A stretch of 64,000 nucleotides of DNA from Trifolium pratense (GCF_020283565.1 NC_060060.1:9672001-9736000); one strand, 5' to 3'; counted from the first letter of the stretch, positions 37,497 to 48,517 are shown. Made by a program: numbers and translations. Notes: generated by a model not told the origin, from the sequence alone.

Positions 37497-38050
37497 TGTT
37501 GGTATTTCAAGTGTGAGTTGAGTCCCACATCGGATGAAACAATGAATATTGAATGGTTTATAAGGGAGAGGATCCATTAACCTAACACCTTAAGGTTTTG
37601 GGTTAATGTGTGGTGTCCAACTCACTTATATAATTGTTTAAAGCCCGATGTGATGATCCCCCGGACCCCCTCAAGACCCAACAGTGGTATCAGAGCCGAT
37701 GGTTGTTGATCCGGCTCCTTGTGTCGAAAGTCTTCCTGACAAGGTGTTCAGGTGGCGTGTCCCGTTGAGGCCAAGCAACGGCGGTACAAGTGGATGAAAA
37801 AGCTTCCGTTCGAGGGGGAGCATGCCCATAAAGTAATGGATGGACTCACACTTGAGGGGGAGATGTTGGTATTTCAAGTGTGAGTTGAGTCCCACATCGG
37901 ATGAAACAGTGAATATTGAATGGTTTATAAGGGAGAGGATCCATTAACCTAACACCTTAAGGTTTTGGGTTAAAGTGTGGTGTCCAACTCACTTATATAA
38001 TTGTTTAAGGCCCGATGTGATGATCCCCCGGACCCCCTCAAGACCCAACA
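37497..38050 (+). mobile_element. TRIM retroelement, complete
   Basis: Two 187-bp direct LTRs (37497-37683 and 37864-38050) start TGTTGGTATTTC, end ACCCAACA and differ at only about three positions. A 5-bp duplication AAAAT flanks the element (37492-37496 and 38051-38055). Directly after the first LTR is a primer-binding site for initiator methionine tRNA (TGGTATCAGAGC, 37685-37696). A purine tract GAGGGGGAGA precedes the second LTR. The 180-bp interior encodes nothing. This is a terminal-repeat retrotransposon in miniature, moved by proteins of other retroelements, and rather recent judging by LTR similarity. Confidence 0.95.
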
Positions 38051-39562
38051 AAAATGTCTAACCTCCACTTTTAGAAGCAATATTACATTAAGTTTATGAA
38101 TCTTCTCATTTATAAAGTGTGCTTTGGGATCACCCACATTGGACTCATAACAAGCATGCAAGTTAATTGAATACCACATTTTTACCCAAAATCTTAAGTC
38201 ATTAAATTTAGAAAAATGCTGAACAGTGCCCCGGCGCACTGTTTAAGAAAGCAAATATAGTAATATGACATTGAAGTTTGTGCAGTCAATATTTCGAAAG
38301 TCTAAAAAGTGTTATTTTCAATTTAAATTTTTTTTTTTTTTTGTTTTCTTAACTAGTGCCCGGGGCACCGGTTAGCATGACCCTTAAATTTATGGGTCTT
38401 CCCACTTATAAATTACTCAATTTCTACTTTTTAAAGTAATGTGAGACTTAATTAACTCAAATTTGGATCCTCTCCAATTTTTTCTCTAATATTGTCTCTC
38501 ATTTTTTTAATCCAATGTTTGATAAATCATAAAAAGCAAATAAAATAAAAGAGAAGAAACGTAAATGAATGACTAAAATTACTAAAAATTGTTTTAGAGA
38601 TCATCTAAATCCATTGATTGGTTAAAGTGTAGTATTCTTGGTAGGCCATAAATTATTTTCTTTTTGACTGAAAAACTCTTGCGTCCCTACATATCCTTAT
38701 GATCATATTGGCCAGCGCCTATTATTGGAGCCTCTTGAAGTTTTGCTAATTGAGGTTTTTTTTTTTATTATTATTAAAAACGACATTCAAATATTCAAAT
38801 TGATAAAATACATCGAATAATACAATTCAAAATTGCTAAAAACTGACAAGGCTGAATGTGCGAACAAACTCACAGCATCCACATTAATAGCATATAACAA
38901 CCAAATGCCTACAAGTGTGACAAAGCTTACAAATACGACGAACTTGAAGTGCTCAGAATACCTGTGTCTCCGAATTTGCAACGTTGTTGACGCCAAAATC
39001 ATTGATTGTTGAATATTCACTGAGTCGAATCTAACGTTGTTTTTTTTTTTGACTAAAAAAATGTATTCATTCATTCAAATTGAAAATACATAGATCATTA
39101 CAAATTCAATATTGCTAAAAACTGAAAAAGGTGAATCCACAAACAAACTTGTAGCACCTGTTAATAACATACCACGACATTATGAAAGTGCCTACAAAGA
39201 TGACAAAATAAAAGTTGATGTATATATGTCAATTTGAATCAACGAAACATCGTACTAAAATGAAAAACCAACAAGCGCCGCACAAGACAACGACAAACAC
39301 AACGCTGCACGAAACGACCACAAACTTAAAAAACAAAAATGAAGAAGCAAATTTATGTGAATAATCACTTATTTAAATGAAAAGAAAATCAAAAACAATT
39401 TAGAGGGGTGATTTTGGGTCAAAAAATTGACCATAAACCACCCCTCCTTGGTGGATGAACAAAAAGAATAAATTAGGATTTAGAGAGAGGGGGTCGCTGC
39501 TGTGTGAGTCAAATCTAACGTTGTTGACGCCAAAGTTTTGCTAATTGATATATATATATATA
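38051..39562. other. Intergenic with a partly duplicated dispersed repeat
   Basis: The stretch 38795-38935 (TCAAAATTGCTAAAAACTGA, GTGCCTACAA-like strings) recurs in direct orientation at 39068-39205. GAGTC(G/A)AATCTAACGTTGTT occurs at about 39020 and 39507, the second followed by GACGCCAAAG as at 38988. At 38345-38375 a GTGCCCGGGGCACC palindrome lies opposite GTGCCCCGGCGCAC (38226), suggesting a small MITE between 38210 and 38390. No gene. Confidence 0.4.
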
Positions 39563-41224
39563 GGGGTTTTCTAACTTAGACCCTAGTTAGGTCTAAGTTA
39601 GCAAGGTGCATCTTTTCAATTGGACCAAAATACCCATTCTTTTTAATTAATTAACCAAATTACCATCAATGGACGCGGATCCAGTGTCGCGCGCGTACCG
39701 CAGGACCATGGTTACAGGCCGTTGATTTCCATCAGACAGCCAAGATCGGATCTCATCAAGACTGTCTAATCAATCAGACAGCCCAGATCATCCGAATCCA
39801 TCAGATTCCAGCGCGTGCACCACACTGGATTACACACTGGAGAGAAGAATCTACTTTTTAAAAGCAGGACACGTGTCGCTGCCTGATTGGCTGGGCGTGA
39901 TTTTTTTCCATTTAATACTTTGAACTCAATTATTTCGTTGTAAATTAATTTTTTATTTTTTTTTTATACCAAAATTCATAATTTTTTTTTCTCTACAAAT
40001 AGAGACTTGGTTCGTTTGATTTGGACACAGAAAAAAAAAACTCAATTTTTCACTACCTTAATCTCATTTTTCACTACCTTACATCAACTCACTGAAACCA
40101 TTCTACCAGGAAAATGGTTTCAGAGTACAAATCTCTGAAACCATTCTACCAGCTAAATGGTTTCAGAAGCAAATAACTAAGAATCAACTTACTGAAACCA
40201 TTCTACCAGCAAAATGGTTTCAGAAGCAAACACAATTAATAAATTACTCACTGAAACCATTCTACCAGTAAAATAGTTTCAGAGTACAACTATGTGCAAC
40301 CATTCTACAAGCTAAATGGTTTCAGAAGCAAATAACTAATAATCAACTTACTGAAACCATTCTACCAGCAAAATGGTTTCAGATTACAACTCTCTGAAAC
40401 CATTGTACCAGATAAATGGTTTCAGAAGCAAACACAATTAATAAATTACTCATTGAAACCATTCTACCAGTAAAATGGTTTCAGAATACAACTATGTGCA
40501 ACAATTCTACCAGTAAAATGGTTTCAGAAGCAAACATTAGTTTTTAATTACCGTTTTATCTCATTTAATTAACTAAAAATAGTTTCAGGTCTCCAAAAAT
40601 TTCATAAAATATACCAAAAGTTCCAGAATATTATCTACTATTTTCCTGGTATAATGGTTTCAGTGAGTTGGTTGAGTGGTGCGTGTTAAATTACAACACA
40701 CAAGTAACGTATTTAGTAGACAAAAAATGAGATTAAGGTAGTGAAAAATTGCATTTTTTTTTCGGTGTCCAAATCAAACGAACCAAGTCTCTATTTGTAG
40801 AAAAAAAAATTATGAATTTTGGTATAAAAAAAAAAAATTAATTTACAACGAAATAATTGAGTTCAAAGTATTAAATGAACAAAAATCACGTCCAGCCAAC
40901 CATTGTGTGACACGTGTCCTACTTTTAAAAAGCAAATTTTTCTCTCTCCAGGGTGTAATCCAGTGTGGCGCACGTGCTGGAATCTGATGGATCAGGATGA
41001 TCTGGGCTATCGGATTGATCAGACAGTCTTGATGAGATCAGATCTTGGCTTTCTGATGGAAATCAACGGTCTGTAACCATGGTCCTTCGGTACGCGCGCG
41101 ACACTGGATCCGCGTCTATTAATGGATATTTTGGTTAATTAATTAAAAAGAATGGGTATTTTGGTCCAATTGAAAAGGTGCACCTTGCTAACTTAGACCT
41201 AACTAGGGTCTAAGTTAGAAAACC

Positions 41225-41226
<2 letters not shown>
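39563..41226. mobile_element. Long inverted-repeat element with palindrome array, copy 2
   Basis: The ends GGGGTTTTCTAACTTAGACC and its inverse at 41226 are nearly perfect. The arms (about 39563-40080 and 40690-41226) match in inverse: the terminal palindrome CTTAGACCCTAGTTAGGTCTAAG, AGCAAGGTGCAC/GTGCACCTTGCT, the GC-rich GGATCCAGTGTCGCGCGCGT block, CTGTCTGAT hairpins, and TAGAGACTTGGTTCGTTTGA. The centre is the palindrome array. TA microsatellites border both sides. No transposase. Confidence 0.8.
40084..40680. repeat. Palindromic repeat array, copy 2
   Basis: Units of TGAAACCATT-(CTACCAGNNA)-AATGGTTTCA separated by the same recurring spacers as in copies 1 and 3, read in the opposite orientation. 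About ten units are present, with one or two decayed ones (GTGCAACCATTC). Confidence 0.85.

Positions 41227-41310
<84 letters not shown>
41227..41310. repeat. (TA)n microsatellite
   Basis: About 42 TA units form the only sequence between copies 2 and 3 of the palindrome-array element. Confidence 0.97.
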
Positions 41311-41312
<2 letters not shown>

Positions 41313-43271
41313 GGTTTTCTAACTTAGACCCTAGTTAGGTCTAAGTTAGCAAGGTGCACCTTTTCAATTGGACCAAAATACCCATTCTTTTAATTTTTGA
41401 AAGAATAGAGCAACAGGGGCATTTCTGTAATTTTACACCAACAGTACACGCGCCCCACCTTCTGAAACCATTAATAGACGCGGATCCAGTGTCGCGCGCG
41501 TACCGAAGGACCATGGTTACAGACCGTTGATTTCCATCAGACAGCCCAGACAGCCAAGATCTGATCTCATCAAGACTGTCTGATCAATCAGACAGCCCAG
41601 ATCATCCTGATCCATCAGATTCCAGCGCCTGCGCCACACTGGATTACAACCTGGAGAGAGAAAAATTTGCTTTTTTAAAGTAGGACACGTGTCACTCAAT
41701 GGTTGGCTGAGCGTGATTTTTGTTCATTTAATACTTTGAACTCAATTATTTCGTTGTAAATTAATTTTTTATTTTTTTATTTTTATACCAAAATTCATAA
41801 TTTTTTTTTTGTCTACAAATAGAGACTTGGTTCGTTTGATTTGGACACCGAAAAAAAAAACGCAATTTTTCACTACCTTAATCTCATTTTTTGTCTACTA
41901 AATACGTTACTTGTGTGTTGTAATTTAACACGCACCACTCAACCAACTCACTGAAACCATTATACCAGGAAAATAGTAGATAATATTCTGGAACTTTTGG
42001 TATATTTTATGAAATTTTTGGAGACCTGAAACTATTTTTAGTTAATTAAATGAGATAAAACGGTAATTAAAAACTAATGTTTGCTTCTGAAACCATTTTA
42101 CTGGTAGAATGGTTGCACATAGTTGTATTCTGAAACTATTTTACTGGTAGAATGGTTTCAATGAGTAATTTATTAATTGTGTTTGCTTCTGAAACCATTT
42201 ATCTGGTACAATGGTTTCAGAGAGTTGTAATCTGAAACCATTTTGCTGGTAGAATGGTTTCAGTAAGTTGATTATTAGTTATTTGCTTCTGAAACCATTT
42301 AGCTTGTAGAATGGTTGCACATAGTTGTATTCTGAAACCATTTTACTGGTAGAATGGTTTCAGTGAGTAATTTATTAATTGTGTTTGCTTCTGAAACCAT
42401 TTATCTGGTACAATGGTTTCAGAGAGTTGTAATCTGAAACCATTTTGCTGGTAGAATGGTTTCAGTAAGTTGATTATTAGCCATTTGCTTCTGAAACCAT
42501 TTAGCTTGTAGAATGGTTGCACATAGTTGTATTCTGAAACCATTTTACTGGTAGAATGGTTTCAGTGAGTAATTTATTAATTGTTTTTGCTTCTGAAACC
42601 ATTTATCTGGTACAATGGTTTCAGAGAGTTGTAATCTGAAACCATTTTGCTGGTAGAATGGTTTCAGTAAATTGATTATTAGTTATTTGCTTCTGAAACC
42701 ATTTAGCATGTAGAATGGTTTCAGAGATTTGTACTCTGAAACCATTTTCCTAGTAGAATGGTTTAAGTGAGTTGATGTAAGGTAGTGAAAAATGAGATTT
42801 AGGTAGTGAAAAATTGGGTTTTTTTTTTCTGTGTCCAAATCAAACGAACCAAGTCTCTATTTGTAGACAAAAAAAAAATATGAATTTTGGTATAAAAATA
42901 AAAAAATAAAAAATTAATTTACAATGAAATAATTGAGTTTAAAGTATTAAATGAAAAAAAAATTAACGCAGCCAATCATATGCTGACACGTGGCCTTTCT
43001 TTTTTAAAAAGTTTCTCTCTCCGCGTGTGGGCTGCAGCCACGCGCGCCTGTCGGCGCGTGTGATGCACGCGCGCGGATTTTGTGCAATCACACGCTGCCA
43101 CGTGTCCTAGGGGTGGGAAAAGAAGGTGGGGGCGCGTGTACTGTTGGGTAAATTACAGAAATGCCCGTGTTGCTCTATTCTTTCAAAAATTAAAAAAATG
43201 GGTATTTTTGTCCAACTGAAAAGGTGCACCTTGCTAACTTAGACCCAACTGGGTCTAAGTTAGCAGCCCCC
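41311..43271. mobile_element. Long inverted-repeat element with palindrome array, copy 3 (hybrid ends)
   Basis: The left end is of the GGGGTTTTCTAACTTAGACC type, the right end of the GGGGGCTGCTAACTTAGACC type (on the complement), so the element is a hybrid of the two subfamilies. Behind both termini lies the GAAAGAATAGAGCAACAGGG block. The left arm then carries the GGATCCAGTGTCGCGCGCGT block, whereas the right arm carries an unrelated GC-rich segment (CACGCGCGCCTGTCGGCGCG). The array at 41943-42775 is the longest of the three. No coding capacity. Confidence 0.75.
41943..42775. repeat. Palindromic repeat array, copy 3, with higher-order period
   Basis: About fourteen palindromic units TGAAACCATT-core-AATGGTTTCA. 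Four unit types (cores TAGCTTGTAG, TTACTGGTAG, TATCTGGTAC, TTGCTGGTAG) follow each other in fixed order with fixed spacers, so the array has a period of about 202 bp repeated roughly three times (for example TAGCTTG at about 42300 and 42503, TAGCATG at about 42705). Confidence 0.85.
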
Positions 43272-43350
43272 ATATATATATATATATATATAGTGATGGA
43301 TCTATGTTAAGGCCTAGTGTGGCCATGGCCACACCAAAATTTTCAAATTT

Positions 43351-43353
<3 letters not shown>

Positions 43354-43382
<29 letters not shown>

Positions 43383-43392
43383 TGTATGTATC
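43354..43392. repeat. (TATG)n microsatellite
   Basis: About nine TATG units close inside the left edge of the older repeat. Confidence 0.95.
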
Positions 43393-43906
43393 TATATGTA
43401 TGCATAGAGTTAAATATGTTTTGTCCCCATGAATTTCACTCAGTTGTTTGGGACATCGCATATGTTATGCAGGAGTCTGATAACACCGAAAAATGCACTA
43501 TTTATTTAATAAAATTAGCTTAGTATTTTACTATTTGTTTGCATTTTTCGTAGTATTATTACTATTATTTTTATGTATTTCAGGTATGTCCGGAAGCTAT
43601 CAAATAATTTATAAGTTACAAAATAAATGCAGATAAAGAATTGGATCGGATCAAAAAGTAAAAAGGGAGGTGAAGGCCAAAACAAACAAAGTCCAAATGG
43701 GCCAGAAAGCCACAAAGTAGCAGCCCAATTCACAAACATGTGCTGCCCGCCATGCTATTTCATAGGCACATAATAAACATGTGGCGCTCGCCACCTCCTT
43801 CCAAAACGGACGCCATGATCTTATCAGTTCCGAATCACACGCAGAAATCTCAACGCATCACAACGGATTAGTGATTTTGAAGGAGAAAAATATCTTCCTC
43901 TCAGCC

Positions 43907-43914
43907 TATAAATA
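43907..43914 (+). promoter_or_regulatory. TATA box of the solo LTR
   Basis: TATAAATA in the context CAGCCTATAAATACAAGAC, a canonical plant TATA context, placed in the first third of the LTR as expected for the U3/R border. It could drive transcription towards 45 kb. Confidence 0.6.
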
Positions 43915-44434
43915 CAAGACCGATCAATCATTATTTCACACGCTTTACTTTCCTGCATTCAATTTGTTTTTAGCATTCAAGTAGACTTTATTTCCGATTC
44001 CTGTTTTTGCAATTCAATTCCAGTTTCATTTATCATTCATGTTCTTATCTTTATTTACCATTGTTTGTTTAATTCCAGTCACTGCTCATATCGTTGTTTA
44101 TACTTATGTTGATGGTTTATTATATAATTATGATGTCTTTATTTATAACTATGTCTAGGTAATTTAGTAAGACTGGGATGTGAAATAGGAAGCAGGTTTA
44201 GATTCAGTAATTGATTTGTGAACTCAATTTTAAACCAGTTTTCAGTCTCAGTTTTTAAATTAAATTAATAATTTTGCACGAGAGTCAAAATTAACTTAAG
44301 CTATAAATCAATAGTAAAAAATAAACATTAATTTTAAACACCGTGACGGTTCTTTAAAGTTAATTAAATTATTCTGATTTTCAAAAAGTATTTTATAAAC
44401 ATTGAGTGAGCGACAACAAAGCATTAGTTTTATA

Positions 44435-45242
44435 TAGGGGTGGCAAAACGGGCCAGGCCCGCCGGGCCGACCCATTTGACCCACCATTTTTGGCGGGCGG
44501 GGCTGAGGTTTTCGGCTCGCTACCTTAAGGTGGCCCGCCCCCGCCTAACCCGCCTAAAAAACGGGGTGGGGCGGGGCGGGTTAGCCCGCGGACTTTTTAA
44601 TTTTTTTATATTTTTTTACTTTTATTGAAAATAGTGTGGTGCTTGCTCTAGGAACGGTTCTTGACCCAAGGATAAAACTTTCTACTTTGGAATTTTGTTA
44701 CTCAAAAGTTTATCCACTTACTTCTAAATGTAAAATGGAAGAAGTTAAGAAGATGTTTTACGGTCTCTTTGAGAATTATTCTTCCATTCCTAATTCATCT
44801 ACCACAACTTCCACAAGCATTACATCTTCCGCTACTCCGTCTACCCACAAATTGACTTCCAGCTTGTTTGCTTGTTTCAAATGGGAATTATCACTTGCTA
44901 GTATTTATCCTTTTATCTTATATTGTAATGAATTATTTATTAACTTAGTTGATGTTTCTATTAGTTTAATTAAGGGTAATTGTAAGTATTAGTTTAATTA
45001 AGGATAATTGTAAGTGCTACTAGTATTTTTTTTAACATAAACTAGGAGGTAAGAATTGTGAATTTATAATTCAAATAGTTAAAAAAAAAAAAAGAGTATT
45101 TGGCGGGTCGGCCCGCCAACCCGCCAACTCGCCAATAAACGGGCGGGCTTGAGTTGTTGAACCCGGACACCTAAGTTTCCCCGCCCCGCCCTGCTTTTGG
45201 GCGGACTTAAACAGGGCGGGCATGCCCACTTTGCCGCCCCTA
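44435..45242 (+). mobile_element. hAT deletion derivative inside the solo LTR
   Basis: The ends TAGGGGTGGCAAAACGGGC and, on the complement, TAGGGGCGGCAAAGTGGGC are flanked by an exact 8-bp duplication GTTTTATA (44427-44434 and 45243-45250). Subterminal regions are GC-rich with repeated GGCGGG/CCCGCC. It retains a piece of transposase (44636-44992), so it derives from an autonomous hAT by internal deletion. Confidence 0.92.
44636..44992 (+). pseudogene. hAT transposase fragment
   Basis: The frame reads LDPRIKLSTLEFCYSKVYPL, closely resembling the conserved region of plant hAT (RICESLEEPER-type) transposases just before the C-terminal dimerisation region (hAT-like RNase-H fold, DUF4413). A serine/threonine stretch follows. 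The catalytic N-terminal part and the dimerisation domain are absent, so it cannot act as a transposase. Confidence 0.75.
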
Positions 45243-46189
45243 GTTTTATATAGCATAGTACAAGTCAGCAACACGACAGTGTGAGACTTGTGTTTTTAAG
45301 TCAATATAGTTTTATGAAAACTGAGTCTTTTATTAATACAAATTAATTATTGAAATCATTGAAGCAACTAAAATTCACATTCCAGTTTATTAAGTCATAT
45401 TATCTTGAATACAGTCTAATTAATTATTTAAACCCCTTTTTAATTAATATCTAGCCTTAACCTTACAACATATTAAAAACACAAGCGAAACATTGAAGAA
45501 ATAGTCTCTGTGTTATCAATATTCATTTATAACTACACGATATACCTGTGCACTTGCAGTAATACCGCAACAGAGTCGGGGTTCGAATTCCGGACACTCC
45601 ATTTATGATGCACTCAATTTTGATCTTTACCCTTAAGAAAACTTATATTTTCGAATGATAATTTTGTAGGTATGTTTAAAAAAAGTTCATCCAGAAAGAA
45701 AAAAAAGAACACAAAATATTTGATTTTTAGGTTATAATTTTCATTAATTTTATCTTAAATTGTTATCATTTTAAAATATCATATTTAAATACATATCATA
45801 TCATGTAAAAAAAATGATAAATATTTAAATTGTTGTCATTTTAAAATGTCATATTTAAGTACAATTATTTAGTGTTGTAAATTTCCACTTGCATAAGTTT
45901 AATGTTAAATATGGTGAAGAAAATACTAAACTTTTAATCTTCCCTCTATCTCTAATTTTTTTTGTTTTTTTTTTTTTGCTTTTTATTTTTGTCTCAAAAT
46001 TTTTGTTCTTTTAAAAAGTAAGTAAAATAACATAACATTTCAATATTTATTATTTCTTAATTTATGCGTGAAATTCTAAAGTGACCAAAGGTTTGAAATA
46101 GATAGGGTATATGTTTCATGCTTGAATTCAATATTGTCATTTAAAAATTTTGATGTTAATAAATTTTGGCCACACCAAAAATAATCCGT

Positions 46190-46231
<42 letters not shown>

Positions 46232-46233
<2 letters not shown>

Positions 46234-46960
46234 GGAAGTTTTGTAGTGGCATTTATTTTCATAATAATCATGGTATACTTGTTCAAGCTCACACCATGTA
46301 GTTTCCCTTTGAAGTTACAGTGAACGAGTGTGAAGCCTCAGCTCTAAAACATGCATTGTTAATACATTGTCAAGTGGCTTTTCTTAGAATTGAGTATTGG
46401 GCCTAACTCATACTTATAAAATCGGCTTGTAACGTGAGAATTGTCTCTTACTTATAAACCCTTGTCCAAGCTAACACACATCTGATGTGGGACTTCTTAA
46501 TACACCCCCTCACGCCCAGCACTATTGGGCTTGGTGCGTGGATGTAAATTGTGGGTGGCCCGATAGCGGGTGGCCCAACGGATCTTGGAGAAGCTTTGAT
46601 ATCATATTAGAATTGAGTATTGAGTCTAACTCATCCTCGCAAAACCGGCTTGTAAAGTAATGATTGTCTCTTACTTATAAACCATTGTCCAGGCCAACTC
46701 ACATCTGATGTGGGACTTCTTAACAGCTTTGAGAGTGTCATTTTTGAAAGCAATAGTCAAACAATTGTAAATTCAATTCTAAATGACTATAGGTATGAAA
46801 ATGTGCCAGGCACCCACTTGTCAAGATAGCTTTCGTTCGTAGGCAAGCTAATAGAGTCGCTTACAATCTAGCGAGAGCATCTATATTTCAGTCTAGCCGA
46901 AGTACTTATTATGATCCACCAAGTTGTATTTCTTCAATTATCTTAAATGAAATGATATGA
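46232..46960 (+). pseudogene. RNase H-domain remnant split by a TRIM
   Basis: Before the TRIM the frame gives VNECEASALKHALLIHCQVA. After it come ESVIFESNSQTIVNSIL and, in another frame, FVRRQANRVAYNLARAS, then DPPSCISSIILNEMI and a stop at 46960. These strings are the conserved blocks of the RNase H-like domain (RVT_3) found at the ends of plant LINE polyproteins and in lone host copies. At least two frameshifts plus the TRIM insertion (46382-46725) make it a pseudogene. The CACTA element begins ten bases after the stop. Confidence 0.7.
46382..46725 (-). mobile_element. Second TRIM retroelement
   Basis: Two 121-bp direct repeats (46382-46502 and 46605-46725) read on the minus strand as TGTTAAGAAGTCCCACATC...CAATTCTAA, flanked by a 5-bp duplication GCTTT (46377-46381 and 46726-46730). 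On the minus strand the first LTR is followed by TGATATCAAAGC, a methionine-tRNA primer site with two changes, and the second LTR is preceded by the purine tract GAGGGGGTG. The LTRs differ more than those of the TRIM at 37497, and one has lost its TG end, so this insertion is older. The 102-bp interior is non-coding. Confidence 0.85.
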
Positions 46961-46989
46961 ATATATCCCTCACTACAAGAAAACATAAT

Positions 46990-47310
46990 ATTACTGACCA
47001 AACTTATTGAGGGCTTTTAGCCCTCAGTAATGCATTTGTGGGTTATTGAAGGCTAGGAGCCGTCAGTATTGCTTCTTGAAGAACGAAATAATTTAAAACG
47101 GTACTATTACGCATTAGTGACGGTGTCAGGCCGTCAGTAATGCATGCGAAATTAAGACGGTGCCAGGCCGTCAGTAAATATATAGCCGTTGCGCAATTAA
47201 GACGGTCCTGGGCCGTCAGTAATGCAGACAGCAATTACGACGGTCCCAGGCCGTCAGTAATGTTATGAACGTTACGCATTTATGACGGATTATGGCCGTC
47301 AGTAATGCGT
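46990..47310. repeat. Left subterminal repeats of the CACTA element
   Basis: Seven or so copies of a unit like GACGGTNCNAGGCCGTCAGT, spaced 30-50 bp, in a mixture of complete and half sites. In En/Spm these arrays bind the smaller transposase protein; by analogy the product of the gene at 52033 is the candidate binder. Confidence 0.8.
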
Positions 47311-47464
47311 ATTTGAATTTTAAATTCCAACGGTTGTATATTACTACTCCTATATATTACTACTCCTTCACTTCATTTTTTCATTTCCATTCTCTCTCTA
47401 AATTTTCTCTAACTTCTCTCTTAAATTTTCTCTAATTTCATACTTTCAACTTAATCTCCATACA

Positions 47465-48250
47465 AAAAGTGGTAAGTGTTTGTGTTTTACTTTTACGAAT
47501 TTAAAATTTTTGTTTTGTTATTTAAATGTATATGTTCTAATATTTGTTGTTTACCATTTTTAATAGCAAGTCTTATTCTCGTGAGGAGCGGAGTTCGTGG
47601 GCTAGGTGCGCGCCAAGTAAGAATCTACTCGGCACCCAAGTAAGTAACGTAATTTTAATTTATATAGTGATAGTTTTTTTTTACCGTATACTTAGTAATA
47701 GTTATTAATTAATACTTTGTAATTTGTTACTAATATTTTCTTATCACTATGTATAAAAGTTATTGTTTTTGTAAAAAAAATTAAAAAAATATATTTAATT
47801 TTGTTTATTTCGAAAACAGAATTATTTTTTTTAAATAAGTATTTTTTTTTTCAAAAAAACAGTATATTTATATTCTTTTTTTAAAAAACGAAATTTTTAA
47901 AAAAAAAATTTAAAAAAGAAATTTTTTAACAGTTTGTGTATTTTTAAAAAAGTAATGTAATTTTCATATCTCCATCTAAAAAGTGGTAAGTGTTTGTGTT
48001 TTACTTTTAAAGTTAAAATTTTTACTTTGTTATTTAAATGTATATGTTCTAATATTTTGTTGTTTACAATTTTTATTAGCAAATTCTCGTGGTCATCGGA
48101 GGTCGTGGGTTACGAGCGGAGTTTGTGGTTAGGAGCGCGCGCCAAGTAAGACTCTACCCGGCACCCAAGTAAGTAATATATGTAATTTTAATTTATAATA
48201 TTTAGTGATAGTTTTATTTTTACCGTACACTTAGAAATAGTTACTAGCAT
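47465..48250 (+). repeat. Duplicated untranslated leader segment in the CACTA element
   Basis: A block of roughly 250 bp occurs twice in direct orientation, about 513 bp apart (from about 47469 and 47982). Each copy begins GTGGTAAGTGTTTGTGTTTT, contains an exon-like GC-richer stretch (GGAGCGGAGTTCGTGG / GCGCGCCAAGTAAG) bounded by an AG acceptor and a CCCAAGTAAGTAA donor, and ends in the same AT-rich sequence. It looks like a duplicated non-coding first exon plus intron of the transposase transcript. No ATG-initiated protein fits. Confidence 0.7.
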
Positions 48251-48517
48251 TTTATTATTACTATGTATTTAAAAAAAGAAAAACAATTATATTTTAAAAA
48301 ATTATAATATATATGTTAAAAAGTCGGTAGTTTTGTCAACTAAAAAACTTAGTATTTTTTAGATTTAATAAACCATAAACTTTAAAAATAAAATGTTAAA
48401 AGTTTATATGTTATTGTTGAGTAGACATATATATATGTCCAAAATACTTTTGAAAAATAAAGTAATAAATTTAATACATATATTGATCTAATTATATATT
48501 AATTAAACTACGCAGAT

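Larger units (their letters stand above)
43478..45572 (+). mobile_element. Solo LTR of a retrotransposon, interrupted by a hAT
   Basis: It starts TGATAACACCGAAAAATGCA and ends ACTTGCAGTAATACCGCAACA, with a 5-bp duplication GAGTC on both sides (43473-43477 and 45573-45577). A TATA box (TATAAATA, 43907) lies inside. The 3' part (CACGATATACCTGTGCACTTG) is what I know from the ends of plant gypsy-type LTRs; that family assignment is inference. No internal domain follows, so two LTRs of a full element recombined to leave one. Without the 808-bp hAT and its duplicated site, the LTR would be about 1.28 kb. It is inserted in a tRNA-like repeat: the joined flanks give GTCGGGGTTCGAATTCCGGA. Confidence 0.85.
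43295..46190. mobile_element. Older repeat that hosts the nested insertions
   Basis: Near the left edge GATGGATC...GTGTGGCCA is imperfectly inverse to the right edge GGCCACACC...GATTATNCGTCCAT. Both sides are followed by TA repeats (43272-43292 and 46191-46229). The terminus resembles the GTGGCGGATCCAGGACCC repeat at 13500. The superfamily is unclear. Confidence 0.35.

Noticed and set aside
26815..42775. Regular palindromic repeats with spacers resembling a CRISPR array
   Set aside because: Spacers are not unique but recur in fixed order, no cas genes are near, and the host is a plant. It is a transposon-internal tandem array.
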